A stretch of 64,000 nt of DNA from Haloglycomyces albus DSM 45210 (GCF_000527155.1 NZ_AZUQ01000001.1:421891-485890), one strand, 5' to 3'; numbered from the stretch's first letter, positions 30,981-40,497 are shown. The notes: generated from the sequence alone by a model not told the origin. Program-made: numbers and translations.

Positions 30981-31685
30981 GTGATGGCAGAAACGGAACC
31001 CCCGTCCGAACCTTCCCTGCTGGAAGCGGTCGACGTCTCCCACTCCTACGGCGACGCACCGATCCTCCACTCCGTGGGCTTCCAGGTGCGCCCCGGCCGA
31101 TGCGTCGCCCTGACCGGCGACAACGGTTCGGGAAAGTCGACCCTGCTGCGCCTAGCGGCGGGCCGCGAGCACCCCACCTCCGGTGCGATCCTCTTCCGCG
31201 GTTCCCGCATGAACGGCGACCGCGCCTCCACGCGCGCGGCGATCGCCTCGGTGATGGACGCCGGCGTCTTCTACCCGGACTTGACCATGCGCGAGCACCT
31301 CATGCTGGTCGCCTTGGCCCACGGACTCGCCGGAGAGGCGGACGAGGCGGTGGACGAGGCGATGGCCGTGCACCGGATCGCGGACAAGGCCGACCTGCCG
31401 GGCACCGCCCTCTCCTCCGGGCAGCGACAGCAGATGCTGTTGGCCGCCGCCTCGGTGCGCCCCTGTGAGCTGCTGATCCTGGACGAGCCCGAGCAACGTC
31501 TGGATACCGGTGCCCGAGAAGAATTGTCCGAGCGCCTGACCCGGTTCAAGGAGAGCGGCAAGGCGATCCTCCTCGCAACGCACTGGAGTCGACTGGTGGA
31601 GGACGTGGCCGACGACGAGGTGCACCTGGTCGACGGTGTGGTCATGGACGTCGAGGACGGGCGGGATCGCGACTTTGTCCGCTGA
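30981..31685 (+). CDS. ABC transporter ATP-binding protein
   Basis: A 234-residue ATPase with Walker A GDNGSGKST, signature LSSGQ, Walker B LLILDEPEQ and the switch His in LATHWSRL. The fold is that of exporter-type ATPases. The GTG at 30981 or ATG at 30984 is used; the longer frame from 30858 starts in the divergent promoter region. Its stop overlaps the start of the permease gene by 11 bases, so the two form one transporter. The substrate cannot be named; antibiotic export or bacteriocin immunity are typical. Confidence 0.88.
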   Translation: MMAETEPPSEPSLLEAVDVSHSYGDAPILHSVGFQVRPGRCVALTGDNGSGKSTLLRLAAGREHPTSGAILFRGSRMNGDRASTRAAIASVMDAGVFYPDLTMREHLMLVALAHGLAGEADEAVDEAMAVHRIADKADLPGTALSSGQRQQMLLAAASVRPCELLILDEPEQRLDTGAREELSERLTRFKESGKAILLATHWSRLVEDVADDEVHLVDGVVMDVEDGRDRDFVR

Positions 31686-33297
31686 AGCCACCGCCGCGAA
31701 CACCTCCGACGTCCTGTCGTTCCTGCGGGAGGTCCGTGCCGAGCGCCGTGCCGAGAAACGCAAGAGCGCGATGTTCGCGCTGTACGTCCTGGCCCTGGTC
31801 GGTGCCGTCTGGGGTGTGCCGCTGCTGCGCGGGGCTTTGCGGATCGGGTCGGAGATCGGCCTAGGCGTGCATTCCCAGGTCCTCGTGGACGCCCTGCCGC
31901 TCTGGTCTCCGGCGCTGCTGGCCTTGGCCACCTTGCTCATCGCGCGGACCGGCGCGTGGCGCGGCCCCGTCGTCCTGGACGGGGCGAGCGTGGCCTGGAT
32001 TCTGCCGCAGCCGCTCTCGCGCGGGCCTTTCCTGGTTCCCCGGTTCGTCGCCTCCGCAGGCGTCAGCGCTCTTCTCGGGACACTGTTGGGAATCGCGGGC
32101 GGTTATCTGATCGCAGCGGACTCCTCGATCTCCGTTCTGCTCGTGGCCGGTGCCGGCGCGTGGGCCGGTCTCGGAACGGCGCTCGCGGGTACGGCACTGA
32201 GCGCGTTCTGGGTGCGATTCGCGGACTTCCCCACCCTCCGCCGGATGGCCCTGCTCTGGTCCGCGGTCGCCGCCATGGGGGCCTTGCCGTTCGCCGCCCT
32301 GCTTGGGAGTCTGCCGCCATGGGTGTCCACCGTCTCAACCTGGTTGACTCCCTGGGGCTGGGCCTCTCAACCTCTCACCGCCGCCGCGACGGGCGGGGCG
32401 CCGTTGTGGCCTGTGGCCATGGGGCTGTGGACCGTCACCGTCGCGGCGGTCATCCTGATCGCAGTGCGCCTCGTTCCCGGCATCCCTCAGGAGACGTTGC
32501 GTTTGCGGGCCACTCTGGCCGAGAGTCTGAACGCGTCGATCTTCGCGATGGATCTGCGTCGCGCCCGCTCGTCCATGCGGGCTTCGCGGCGCGACGGCCT
32601 GCATTCGTCGCGGTGGCCGGCTCCGCCGCGTTCGCGTTGGCTCGTGGTGCCCTGGCGGGATCTGGTCGCCCTGCTGCGTGCGCCGGGTCGGCTCGTCTGG
32701 GGTTCGGTCTGGTGCGCGGTGAGCATCGCCGTTTCGGCACTCGCGCCGACCCGCTCGGGATACGGCCCTTTGATCCTGGCCTTCGTCGGCGTCTGCCTCC
32801 TGTACCTGGCCGCCTCCCAGCTCGTCGAGCCCGCACGTCTCGACGGCGATGACATGCGGCGCAGCGGGTTCCTGCCCTACAGTTCCGGTTCGCTCGCCCT
32901 GCGGCACGGCATCGTGCCGTTGTGCTTGCTTTTCGCTCTGTGGGTTCTCGGCGGTGCCGCGGCCATAGCACTCGGAATGGCGGCTCCGGGACTACTCGTC
33001 CTATTGACGGCTCTGCCCGGTGTCGTGGGCACCGCCCTCGTCAGCGCCTACCGCGGGCAGCCGTCCTTCGACCTACTGGTCGGGGCGGAGACGGCCATGG
33101 GCAATACCGGCCCCATGCAGGCGGCCTTCTGGTATCTGCGTGGGCCGTTGACATTGGCGCTCTTCATCGTCCCCCCGGTGGCCGTCGCCAACGCGCTGGG
33201 GTCCGTGGGCCCGTACTCCACGGCGTGGGTGCTCGGCGTCGACGCTCTCCTGCTGTTCTGGGCGTGGTGGACGGCGCGGAAGCTCTACCGGAGCTGA
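31675..33297 (+). CDS. ABC transporter membrane protein (DUF6297-like)
   Basis: A 540-residue permease beginning at the TTG at 31675, overlapping the ATPase stop. About 12 hydrophobic segments fall in two clusters, separated by a basic cytoplasmic stretch near 280-320 (RRARSSMRASRRDG). The N-terminus is polar and charged (EVRAERRAEKRKSA). It resembles the DUF6297-type partners of small exporter ATPases, though I know that family only loosely. GC content is high, as for the whole segment. Start is uncertain; an upstream in-frame ATG at 31636 lies inside the ATPase gene. Confidence 0.75.
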   Translation: MSAEATAANTSDVLSFLREVRAERRAEKRKSAMFALYVLALVGAVWGVPLLRGALRIGSEIGLGVHSQVLVDALPLWSPALLALATLLIARTGAWRGPVVLDGASVAWILPQPLSRGPFLVPRFVASAGVSALLGTLLGIAGGYLIAADSSISVLLVAGAGAWAGLGTALAGTALSAFWVRFADFPTLRRMALLWSAVAAMGALPFAALLGSLPPWVSTVSTWLTPWGWASQPLTAAATGGAPLWPVAMGLWTVTVAAVILIAVRLVPGIPQETLRLRATLAESLNASIFAMDLRRARSSMRASRRDGLHSSRWPAPPRSRWLVVPWRDLVALLRAPGRLVWGSVWCAVSIAVSALAPTRSGYGPLILAFVGVCLLYLAASQLVEPARLDGDDMRRSGFLPYSSGSLALRHGIVPLCLLFALWVLGGAAAIALGMAAPGLLVLLTALPGVVGTALVSAYRGQPSFDLLVGAETAMGNTGPMQAAFWYLRGPLTLALFIVPPVAVANALGSVGPYSTAWVLGVDALLLFWAWWTARKLYRS

Positions 33298-33298
33298 C

Positions 33299-33324
33299 CG
33301 GGGGCGCCGTCGCCGGCGCCCCCG
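33299..33324. terminator. hairpin between converging genes
   Basis: CGGGGGCGCC pairs perfectly with GGCGCCCCCG across 6 bases. It lies between the permease and the oxidoreductase stops. No T run follows. Confidence 0.5.
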
Positions 33325-33332
33325 TCGGCGTC

Positions 33333-33965
33333 CTAATGGCCGGTGGAGAAGCGCTCCCTGTGGTGGGCCTTCTTCTCCGCTTCGTCGACGACCGCGACGG
33401 CGAAGTCCTCCGCGGAGATCTCGCTGGAGCCGTCGTCCTTGACGACCAGCTCGTCGGTGCCGGTGCGGTAACGTCCGGTGCGCTCGCCGGGCGCGATGAG
33501 GCTGGCCGGGGCGATGTAGACCCAGTCCGGACGGTCGACGCCCTCAAGCCAGCGGTACAGGTCGAGGCTGGCGAGGGCCTCGTTCTTGTAGGCGTCGGGG
33601 AAGCCCGGCTGGTCCACGTTCAGTTCGCCCGGGGCGACCTCCAGGCCGCCCGCACCGCCGACGACGAGGAGCCGTTCCACTCCTTCGTTCGCGACCGCTT
33701 CGGTGATGTTCTGGAACAGCTCCAGGTACTCGGCGCGGTGCTCCCCGCCGTCGCGGGTCGGCGGCACCGAGACGACGACGGTGTCGTAGCCCTTCACGAC
33801 CTCGGCGAGCTTCGCCTTGTCACTGACGTCCGCCGCGATGCCCGCGACACCTTCCGGGGCGTTGCCGCTCCTCGATACTCCCGCGACGTCGTGTCCGCGC
33901 TCCACCGCCTCCGTCGCGATTCGCGATCCGGCCATTCCCGTCGCACCGATCACCAGCATCTTCAT
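33333..33965 (-). CDS. NAD(P)-binding NmrA/SDR-like oxidoreductase
   Basis: A 210-residue Rossmann-fold protein with the nucleotide motif GATGMAGSRI at the N-terminus, SVPPTRDGG, and LLVVGGAGGLEV mid-protein. It lacks the YxxxK of classical short-chain dehydrogenases, fitting the atypical SDR (NmrA-like/YwnB-like) group that often senses or uses NAD(P)H. The start ATG at 33965 has AGGAGGA ahead. It is divergent from the AraC regulator, which may control it. Confidence 0.88.
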   Translation of the reverse strand: MKMLVIGATGMAGSRIATEAVERGHDVAGVSRSGNAPEGVAGIAADVSDKAKLAEVVKGYDTVVVSVPPTRDGGEHRAEYLELFQNITEAVANEGVERLLVVGGAGGLEVAPGELNVDQPGFPDAYKNEALASLDLYRWLEGVDRPDWVYIAPASLIAPGERTGRYRTGTDELVVKDDGSSEISAEDFAVAVVDEAEKKAHHRERFSTGH

Positions 33966-34051
33966 CTCGGTCCTCCTATTATCGTTTTCGACCTTCGAGG
34001 ACTACCCTAGGTCCCACGACCCTCCTCAACGAGATTATTTCAGGACTTGCC

Positions 34052-34915
34052 ATGGTCAAAACACGACAGATCCCGGAGCTGCAGTTCTGCGGATCGCCCG
34101 ACGCCGTGCCCGGGTTCGAGGTGCTCTCCCTCGCCGAGCTGCGCTTGCGCGCCGACCCCGCCCACTTCCGGGAGATCCGCCGGACGTCGTTCCACACGAT
34201 CCTGACCCTGGACTCCGGGGCGCTGCCCCTCACCGTCGACTTCGCCGACCAAGTCCTCACACCGTCCGGGACGGCGTGGATCCGGGCCGGCCAGGTCCAG
34301 CAGTGGGGCGACATCACCGGGCTCGACGGCCTCGTCCTGCTCTTCGAGGAGGGGTTCCTCCCACCCGCCGCGCATTCCCTCGCGCGGTCGACCGATCCGC
34401 ACATGCCCGTCGTCCGGCCCCTGCCCGAGCCCCACCGCTCGCACCTCCGGGACGCCGCGTCGCGCCTGCTGGACCAGTACGCACTGACCGCCACGTTCGC
34501 CCCCGAGGTACGGGTCCGCATCCTCACCGACGCCGTGTCGGCCTACCTCCTCCACCTGACCGCCGTGTCCGCGCCCGCCGACCTGCCCCGGCCCTGCGAC
34601 GTCTTCCTCGCCTTCGACGCCGCCGTAGAACGGGATTTCGCCCGAACCCGCCGGCTCGAGGACTACGCGAAGAGCCTGTCCTACTCCACTCGCACCCTTT
34701 CGCGCGCCACCACTTCCATGACCGGCCTGAGCGCCAAGGAGTTCATCGACCGCCGCGTCGCCCTCGAGGCGCGCCGGCTTCTGGCGCACTCGGATCAGAC
34801 GGCCGCCGCCATCGCCTCCCGGCTGGGTTTCTCCAGCCCCACGAACTTCTCCAAATTCTTTGCCAAGCACACCGGGAAGACCCCGTTGGCGTTCCGCACC
34901 TCCCAGTCAGGCTGA
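34052..34915 (+). CDS. AraC-family transcriptional regulator
   Basis: A 287-residue protein with an N-terminal cupin-like sensing domain and a C-terminal double helix-turn-helix (about residues 190-283: LEDYAKSLSYSTRTLSRA, then AAIASRLGFSSPTNFSKFF). The gene is divergent from the NAD(P)-binding oxidoreductase with an 86-base gap, a common regulator-target pair. The ligand is unknown. Confidence 0.9.
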   Translation: MVKTRQIPELQFCGSPDAVPGFEVLSLAELRLRADPAHFREIRRTSFHTILTLDSGALPLTVDFADQVLTPSGTAWIRAGQVQQWGDITGLDGLVLLFEEGFLPPAAHSLARSTDPHMPVVRPLPEPHRSHLRDAASRLLDQYALTATFAPEVRVRILTDAVSAYLLHLTAVSAPADLPRPCDVFLAFDAAVERDFARTRRLEDYAKSLSYSTRTLSRATTSMTGLSAKEFIDRRVALEARRLLAHSDQTAAAIASRLGFSSPTNFSKFFAKHTGKTPLAFRTSQSG

Positions 34916-34918
34916 CCG

Positions 34919-35077
34919 CTACTCCAGATCCACGGTGAGTGCCTCGCCCGTCCACAGCCCCATCATCAGCTCTGCGTGCATGAGCATGTACACCAATCGC
35001 AGCTTAACCGGTTCTTCAAAGCCCTTGTCCGCCAAAATCTGCGCGCATTCGTCCCTCGTCAGGTGCCGGCCGGTCCG
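34919..35077 (-). pseudogene. C-terminal remnant of an unrecognised protein
   Basis: A frame ending at 34919 reads TRDECAQILADKGFEEPVKL and continues RLVYMLMHAELMMGLWTGEALTVDLE. It looks like the acidic end of a real protein, but it has no start codon: the frame enters the response-regulator gene in another frame without any ATG, GTG or TTG. It is probably a remnant left where the response-regulator gene joined. I do not recognise the family. Confidence 0.5.
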
Positions 35078-35724
35078 CCCGGCACTACCAGTCCCGATTC
35101 GTACGCCGCGATGACGGCCTGGGTCCTGTCCCTCAGCCCCAGTTTGAAAAGCAGCTTGGACACGTGGGTCTTGACCGTGTGCGCGCTGACGTGCTCCGCC
35201 TCAGCGATCTCCGTGTTGGACAAGCCGCGTGCGATCAGGACGAGCATCTCCCGTTCCCTGCTGGTGAGTTCCGGCAGCGCCCGCGTGTTGCCTCTCCTCG
35301 CGCGTCTGGTCACCGCATCAGTGACGAGTCGGCGGGTCACGCTGGGCGCCAAGAGTGCCTCCCCTGCCGCCACCACTCGCACCGCGTGCGACAAGTCGTC
35401 ACGGCGGGCGTCTTTCAGCAGGAATCCGGCCGCCCCCGCTTCCAGCGAGCGGTAGACGAAGTCGTCGTCGTCGAATGTCGTCAACATGATCGCACGGGTG
35501 TCCGGCCGGTCCGCCAGCCTCTTGAGCACCTCGATGCCGTCCAGTTCCGGCATGCGTATGTCCAGCAACACCACGTCGGGACTGAGTTCTCGCACCAGTT
35601 CCAGCGCCCGGACTCCGTTCTCGGCCTCCCCGACGACCTCCATGTCCTCCTGGGAGTCGATGATCAAGGAGAAACCGGATCGCATCAGCTCCTGGTCGTC
35701 CACGACGAGAACCCTGACCGTCAT
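35059..35724 (-). CDS. NarL/LuxR-family response regulator
   Basis: A 221-residue two-component regulator. The receiver domain (1-120) has the phosphoacceptor Asp in VVLLDIRMPELDG, the acidic pair VVDDQE and Lys in LLKDAR. The LuxR helix-turn-helix is at about 155-210 (LTSREREMLVLIARGLSNTE, HTVKTHVSKLL). Its start overlaps the kinase gene stop by 4 bases, so it is co-transcribed with the kinase and the upstream serine-hydrolase gene. Confidence 0.95.
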   Translation of the reverse strand: MTVRVLVVDDQELMRSGFSLIIDSQEDMEVVGEAENGVRALELVRELSPDVVLLDIRMPELDGIEVLKRLADRPDTRAIMLTTFDDDDFVYRSLEAGAAGFLLKDARRDDLSHAVRVVAAGEALLAPSVTRRLVTDAVTRRARRGNTRALPELTSREREMLVLIARGLSNTEIAEAEHVSAHTVKTHVSKLLFKLGLRDRTQAVIAAYESGLVVPGGPAGT

Positions 35725-36842
35725 GACGGTTCCCCAATCTCTGCCGTGACCGAGAAACCGCCGTGCGACGCGACGCGGAACTCGCCACCCCCAGACTCCA
35801 CCCGATCTCTCAGATTGCGCAACCCATTGCCCTCCACGACCTTCTCTGCACCGCCATTGTCGTCTACGGACACTGTCACCCGGCGTCCGGCCACCCTCAC
35901 CGCCACCTCGGCGACCGATCCCTCTGAGTGCCGCAGGAAATTCGTCAGCGCCTCCTGGACTACTCGGTGTGCCACCGCTCCCGCCTGCGCTGACACCACA
36001 CCGTCCTCGAACACCACGAGCCTCGCCTCCTTCGCGCCGGCCTCATGGGCACTCTTCACCAAGTTCGGAATGTCCACCAATCCCGGAAGTTCCCCGGATT
36101 GCCACAGGTTCACCAGCGACCGCACCTGATCCATCGCCGTCCGTCCCGTGTCCGCTATCGCGTCGAACGCCGCCACAGCCCTCGCCGGATTATTCTCCAC
36201 CGCAAGGGGGCCGGACTCCGCCTGCACGACCATCAGACTGACCGTATGACCCAGTATGTCGTGCATGTCGCGGGCGATGCGCTCGCGCTCCCTCACAGCC
36301 GCCCGCCCGGCCTCCCTCTTCCGCTCCTCACGTTCCCTCTCGGTGAGCTCTCGCCTTCCCGCGACCGCCCTGCCCAGGAACCATACCGCCACGAGCAGCA
36401 GTATCGAGCGCGACGCCGTCTCCAGGCTCGGCTGGTGGAGGACCACATCGACGACCTGGATCAGCATCGCCGCCACCAGGATCGCCAGGCCCCCTCGTCG
36501 GACCGCGGCCCTCCTGTCCTCCGCCACCGAGTACAGCGCGACCAACACCCCGTAGGCGATCGGCTGCGGTGCGGTGTCCGGGTCCGGGATGAGATACAGG
36601 CCCGACCCCAGGAGGACCAATGAAAGTACCACCAGCGGATATCGGCGGCGCCAGTACAGCGGTACCGAAATGAGCAATACGGGAAGGTACTGCGCCGGCG
36701 TCCAACCGGCCTCCGGTGCCGCCGTCCTCGTCGTCACCAGGAACGGCAGGGCGTGGGCAATGAGCACCGCCAGGACCGTCCCGGCGTCCACCGCCCACTC
36801 AGGCGGTCGTCCAAACCTCTTGTCCGACATGCTCTTCTCCAT
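35721..36842 (-). CDS. sensor histidine kinase (HisKA_3 type)
   Basis: A membrane kinase of 373 residues with about five N-terminal helices, a coiled-coil-like charged linker (TEREREERKREAGRA) and the HisKA_3 motif RERIARDMHDILGHTVSLM with the phosphorylated His. The ATPase domain has the N box (VVQEALTNFLRHS) and VSVDDNGGA and GNGLRNLRDRVE. This is the usual partner of the NarL-type regulator. The start ATG at 36842, 16 bases after the hydrolase stop, is preferred over the upstream frame. Confidence 0.93.
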   Translation of the reverse strand: MEKSMSDKRFGRPPEWAVDAGTVLAVLIAHALPFLVTTRTAAPEAGWTPAQYLPVLLISVPLYWRRRYPLVVLSLVLLGSGLYLIPDPDTAPQPIAYGVLVALYSVAEDRRAAVRRGGLAILVAAMLIQVVDVVLHQPSLETASRSILLLVAVWFLGRAVAGRRELTEREREERKREAGRAAVRERERIARDMHDILGHTVSLMVVQAESGPLAVENNPARAVAAFDAIADTGRTAMDQVRSLVNLWQSGELPGLVDIPNLVKSAHEAGAKEARLVVFEDGVVSAQAGAVAHRVVQEALTNFLRHSEGSVAEVAVRVAGRRVTVSVDDNGGAEKVVEGNGLRNLRDRVESGGGEFRVASHGGFSVTAEIGEPS

Positions 36843-36858
36843 CCCTGCCGACGATCCC

Positions 36859-38733
36859 CTACGTGAACGGCGGGCCCACAATGTTGTACTCCAAGCAGAA
36901 CGCCGTGAACGACAACGCTCCCAGCGTAGCCGCGATATAGAACATCCTCCCGGCCAGTGGCCCCCGCTTCCTGACCAGGCCCCGAACCGCCAGGACTACC
37001 TGCACCACGGTCACCGGCACCGTCAGGCTCGCCAGTGCCAGGGCCGTTATCAGGACCGGATCGGCCGTCACCAGCGCGACCAAGAAGGCGAACTTGCCCT
37101 CTGCAAGCACCACCGCCATGATGATCGCGAATCCCAACGCCAGCAAAGCGTTCACACCGGCCACAGCCCATTCCAATGACAACTTCCCCCTCACCAGCGC
37201 CACCGTCGCGCCGACGAAGACCCCCGCCGCCGCGATCAAAGCGGCTACGACCAGCACTCGGTACAGGGCAGGATGGTGGAGCCAGGAGACCTTGTCATGG
37301 ACGGCCAGTCCCCCGTCCAGTGCGAACGAGTCCCCGTCGGTGAAGACGAGCTCCCGGAACGTACCTTCCTGCCCGTACCGGCCGTCTCCGAGCGGCGTCC
37401 ACTCCACGGTCTCGCCGAACAGGCCCTCGGTGACGATCCGCCCGTCGCTCAGCGACTCGACGTGCACGGGGCCGTCCAGGAACGCCCGTATCCTTGTGAA
37501 CCCGTTCTCGCTTGTCCGGCTGTTGAGATAGTAGCCCTCGTACTGCGATGAATCCGTACCCTCCACCGCTTCCAAGGTCGGTGGCTCCAACGCGGGAAGG
37601 TGCTCGGTAACGATCTCTTCCAGCAGGTCGGAAGGGCCAATCCCGCCGCCCTCCTCGCTTTCCGCGTTCGACGCGATATGGAATCCCAGGTCCAATTCCG
37701 GGATGATCGCCATGCCGGTGTGGGAACCGGGCACGTCGCCGCTCTTGTACCACACGTCATGGCCTTCCACCGATCTCTGCTCCCAGCCGAAACCCATGCC
37801 CCTCAGCCCAGGGGCACTGGCGGCCTGGCGCGTGAGCATCTGCTCCGCCACACCCTCTCCCAGCCGTTCGTCCCGCGCCATCATGGCCGCCAGGTACACC
37901 GCCATGTCATCGCCCGAGGCCACCGGGCCCATGCCCGCCGGCGCCTGAACCCCGTACCGGGCTCCCGTGGGACGCAGCCCCTCCCGGCCCCGAATGTAGC
38001 CCGTGGCGATGTTCGACTCCGTCTCCTCGTCATACGGGACCTTCACCGACGAATCCGCCATCCCCAGCGGTTCGAAGACGTTCTCCCGCACGTACTGCTC
38101 GTACGGCACCCCCGTCACACACTCGACGATGTATGCCGCCAGCATGAACCCGTAATTGTCGTAGGACACGGACTCACCGGGCGGGCGGATCCTCTCCGGC
38201 TGCGTGTCCTCCACCGCCTCAGCCAGAGGTGGAATCGGGCCCGACTCCACCGCGGAACCGATGAAATGGTCGTCGTCGAAACCTCCCGTATGCGTCAACA
38301 GGTTCTGCACTGTGACGGGCCTCCCCGGATACGTGTCCTCAATCGAGAACCCCTTCAAGTACTCGTTCACGTCCGCATCCAGGTCGACCCGGCCGGCTTC
38401 CACCAGTTGAAGGACCGCCTGCGCCGTGAACAGTTTCGCTTCCGACCCTAGCGAGAAGCGCGTCGTGGCGGCGTCGACCTCGTCCCCACTGTCCATATCA
38501 GCCAGGCCGAACCCCTCCGACTCCAGCACGCCCTCGCTCGAGACCAGCGACGCCGCCACGCCAGGCACGTCCCTCGCCTCCATCTCCCTCTCCACGAAGG
38601 ACCGTACCGTCTCCCAGACCCCGTCCGCTTCATCCGCCTGCGCCGAAGCCGGTACGACCAACGCTGTCATCGACGCCGCGACCGCCAAGGCGCCCATCAG
38701 TTTCTTAAAGAAACCCCTGTGATTTCCGAACAT
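36859..38733 (-). CDS. beta-lactamase-related serine hydrolase with C-terminal membrane domain
   Basis: A 624-residue exported protein. A signal peptide is at 1-33 (ending PASAQA), followed by a class C beta-lactamase/DD-peptidase-like domain with SEAK (SxxK, in FSLGSEAKLFTA) and YDN (YxN), then LLTHTGGF. A beta-rich middle and a C-terminal region with four membrane helices (from about 490) follow. Enzymes of this group act on D-amino-acid peptides or esters; the substrate cannot be told. It is first in the operon with the two-component pair, suggesting a sensing role at the cell envelope. Confidence 0.88.
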   Translation of the reverse strand: MFGNHRGFFKKLMGALAVAASMTALVVPASAQADEADGVWETVRSFVEREMEARDVPGVAASLVSSEGVLESEGFGLADMDSGDEVDAATTRFSLGSEAKLFTAQAVLQLVEAGRVDLDADVNEYLKGFSIEDTYPGRPVTVQNLLTHTGGFDDDHFIGSAVESGPIPPLAEAVEDTQPERIRPPGESVSYDNYGFMLAAYIVECVTGVPYEQYVRENVFEPLGMADSSVKVPYDEETESNIATGYIRGREGLRPTGARYGVQAPAGMGPVASGDDMAVYLAAMMARDERLGEGVAEQMLTRQAASAPGLRGMGFGWEQRSVEGHDVWYKSGDVPGSHTGMAIIPELDLGFHIASNAESEEGGGIGPSDLLEEIVTEHLPALEPPTLEAVEGTDSSQYEGYYLNSRTSENGFTRIRAFLDGPVHVESLSDGRIVTEGLFGETVEWTPLGDGRYGQEGTFRELVFTDGDSFALDGGLAVHDKVSWLHHPALYRVLVVAALIAAAGVFVGATVALVRGKLSLEWAVAGVNALLALGFAIIMAVVLAEGKFAFLVALVTADPVLITALALASLTVPVTVVQVVLAVRGLVRKRGPLAGRMFYIAATLGALSFTAFCLEYNIVGPPFT

Positions 38734-39112
38734 GACTCAATGCTCGGTCTCGGCGATCTCCCCCGCATCGCCCCGTGTGCTGATTTCCCACATCGCCCAT
38801 GAGGACTACGACCTCCATCACACCGTCGGTCACGCAGCGAACCAGAATCCACCTTGGTTCTGTCAATTCCGAACTCTCTGATCGTGAGACAAATCCACCG
38901 AATCAGACAATCTCTCACCTGCACAAGGAGCTCGTCTTCGAATCTGCGCCGTCAACCCTTCCTCCCAGGGCGATCACACCTGCCTCTCATGAAAACGGCA
39001 CGAGACAGAAACTACAAGCGAAGAGGCGAACACTCACCGTATAAAAAGCACGATCGGCAGTTGTAGTACTAGGCAATGTGCTGTGAACCGCCAGAGCGGT
39101 AAGGTAAGAACC
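38734..39112. other. intergenic region at the right edge of the GC-rich segment
   Basis: No gene is supported in these 380 bases between divergent genes. Base composition drops here from the GC-rich segment back to the typical background. A TATAAA box near 39040 may belong to the AarF-type gene. Confidence 0.45.
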
Positions 39113-40480
39113 GTGAGTGAAAACGACCACCCCGACAGCAAGAACTCCCGTCTCCCCGAGCGCGCCCTGTCGCGTGGCTTCAAGTTGGCGTCCCTACCGC
39201 TGGGGCTCGCCGGTCGAGCGACGGTGGGGATGGGCAAAAGGATCACTGGATTTGCGGACGAGATTCTCGGCGAGGACGTACAGCGTAAGACCGCCGATCA
39301 CCTTTTTCGGGTTCTCGGCCAGCTCAAGGGTGGCGCGATGAAGCTCGGTCAGGCCATGTCGATTTTCGAGGCGGCTCTCCCCGAGCATCTGGCCAAGCCG
39401 TATCGCGACGCCCTGACCAAGCTCCAGAATTCGGCGCCTCCCCTGCCCGCCGAGAGCGTCCACGGAGTCCTGCACCATAACTTGGGTGAGGATTGGCGTG
39501 GGTTCTTCCGTGAGTTCAACGACCAACCGGCGGCCGCCGCTTCGATCGGCCAGGTCCATCGGGCCATATGGCACGACGGTACCGAGGTCGCGGTCAAAAT
39601 TCAGTATCCGGGTGCCGGAAAGGCGCTGCAGAGCGACTTGAAGCAACTGACGCGCATCGCTCCCCTGTTTAAGACCCTGCAACCCAATTTCGACGTCAAA
39701 GCCATCATCCAGGAACTCCAGGAACGGATCTTGGAGGAACTCGATTACGAGTACGAGGCCGAGGCGCAGCGGACCTTTGTGAGTGAGTTCCAAGAGGACG
39801 ATCAGCTACTCGTTCCAGACGTCCGCTACTCCACCAGTGAGGTACTCGTTACCGAATGGGTGGAGGGCACACCGTTGGCCGAGATCATTAAGAACGGCAC
39901 CCCCAGTGAACGAGACAGCGCCGGGTGGGCGCTGGCCACCTTTCACTTTTCGGCACCCGCACGAACCGGATTGTTGCACGCCGATCCGCACCCGGGGAAC
40001 TTCGCCGTGGCCGACGACGGTCGTTTGATCGCCTACGATTTCGGGGCGGTCGCTCGTCTGCCGGACGGTATTCCCCCTCAAATCGGCCGTCTGACGTCGT
40101 TGACTCTGCATGAGCGTGGTGACGAAGTCGTCGCCGGCCTCCGTGAGGAAGGCTTCATTCCCTCGGACCTGGACATTACCTCCGACGAGATACTGCACTA
40201 TCTCACGCCCATGCTGGAGCCGTTGCGGGGCGGTGAATTCACCTTCGACCGCGACTGGTTGCGAAACGAGTCGTCACGGCTGACCTCATCCGGTTCACAT
40301 GCCGCTCGGGTGGGAAAGCAATTGTCCTTCCCGCCGGATTATCTGTTGATCCACCGAGTCACATTGGGATCGATCGGAGTTCTCTGTCAATTGGAGGCCA
40401 CCGGGGATTGGAATGACATTGTGCGGCAATGGGTTCCGGGTTTTGACTACCCGGCATTATCGCGACACCTATATTCGTAA
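39113..40480 (+). CDS. AarF/ABC1 (UbiB-type) atypical kinase
   Basis: A 455-residue atypical kinase of the ABC1/UbiB family (M. tuberculosis Rv3197 type). The KxGQ motif is in GGAMKLGQAMS and the Ala-rich loop in AAAASIGQVHRA. The ATP-lysine is in VAVKIQYPG, then LLHADPHPGNF and YDFGAVARL. Family members have been linked to quinone metabolism and, in Mycobacterium, to macrolide tolerance. The start is GTG 39113 with TAAGGTA at a fit distance; the frame extends to 39083. The gene converges on whiB7, as in M. tuberculosis. Confidence 0.93.
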   Translation: MSENDHPDSKNSRLPERALSRGFKLASLPLGLAGRATVGMGKRITGFADEILGEDVQRKTADHLFRVLGQLKGGAMKLGQAMSIFEAALPEHLAKPYRDALTKLQNSAPPLPAESVHGVLHHNLGEDWRGFFREFNDQPAAAASIGQVHRAIWHDGTEVAVKIQYPGAGKALQSDLKQLTRIAPLFKTLQPNFDVKAIIQELQERILEELDYEYEAEAQRTFVSEFQEDDQLLVPDVRYSTSEVLVTEWVEGTPLAEIIKNGTPSERDSAGWALATFHFSAPARTGLLHADPHPGNFAVADDGRLIAYDFGAVARLPDGIPPQIGRLTSLTLHERGDEVVAGLREEGFIPSDLDITSDEILHYLTPMLEPLRGGEFTFDRDWLRNESSRLTSSGSHAARVGKQLSFPPDYLLIHRVTLGSIGVLCQLEATGDWNDIVRQWVPGFDYPALSRHLYS

Positions 40481-40497
40481 CCGATGCGGACATTGAA

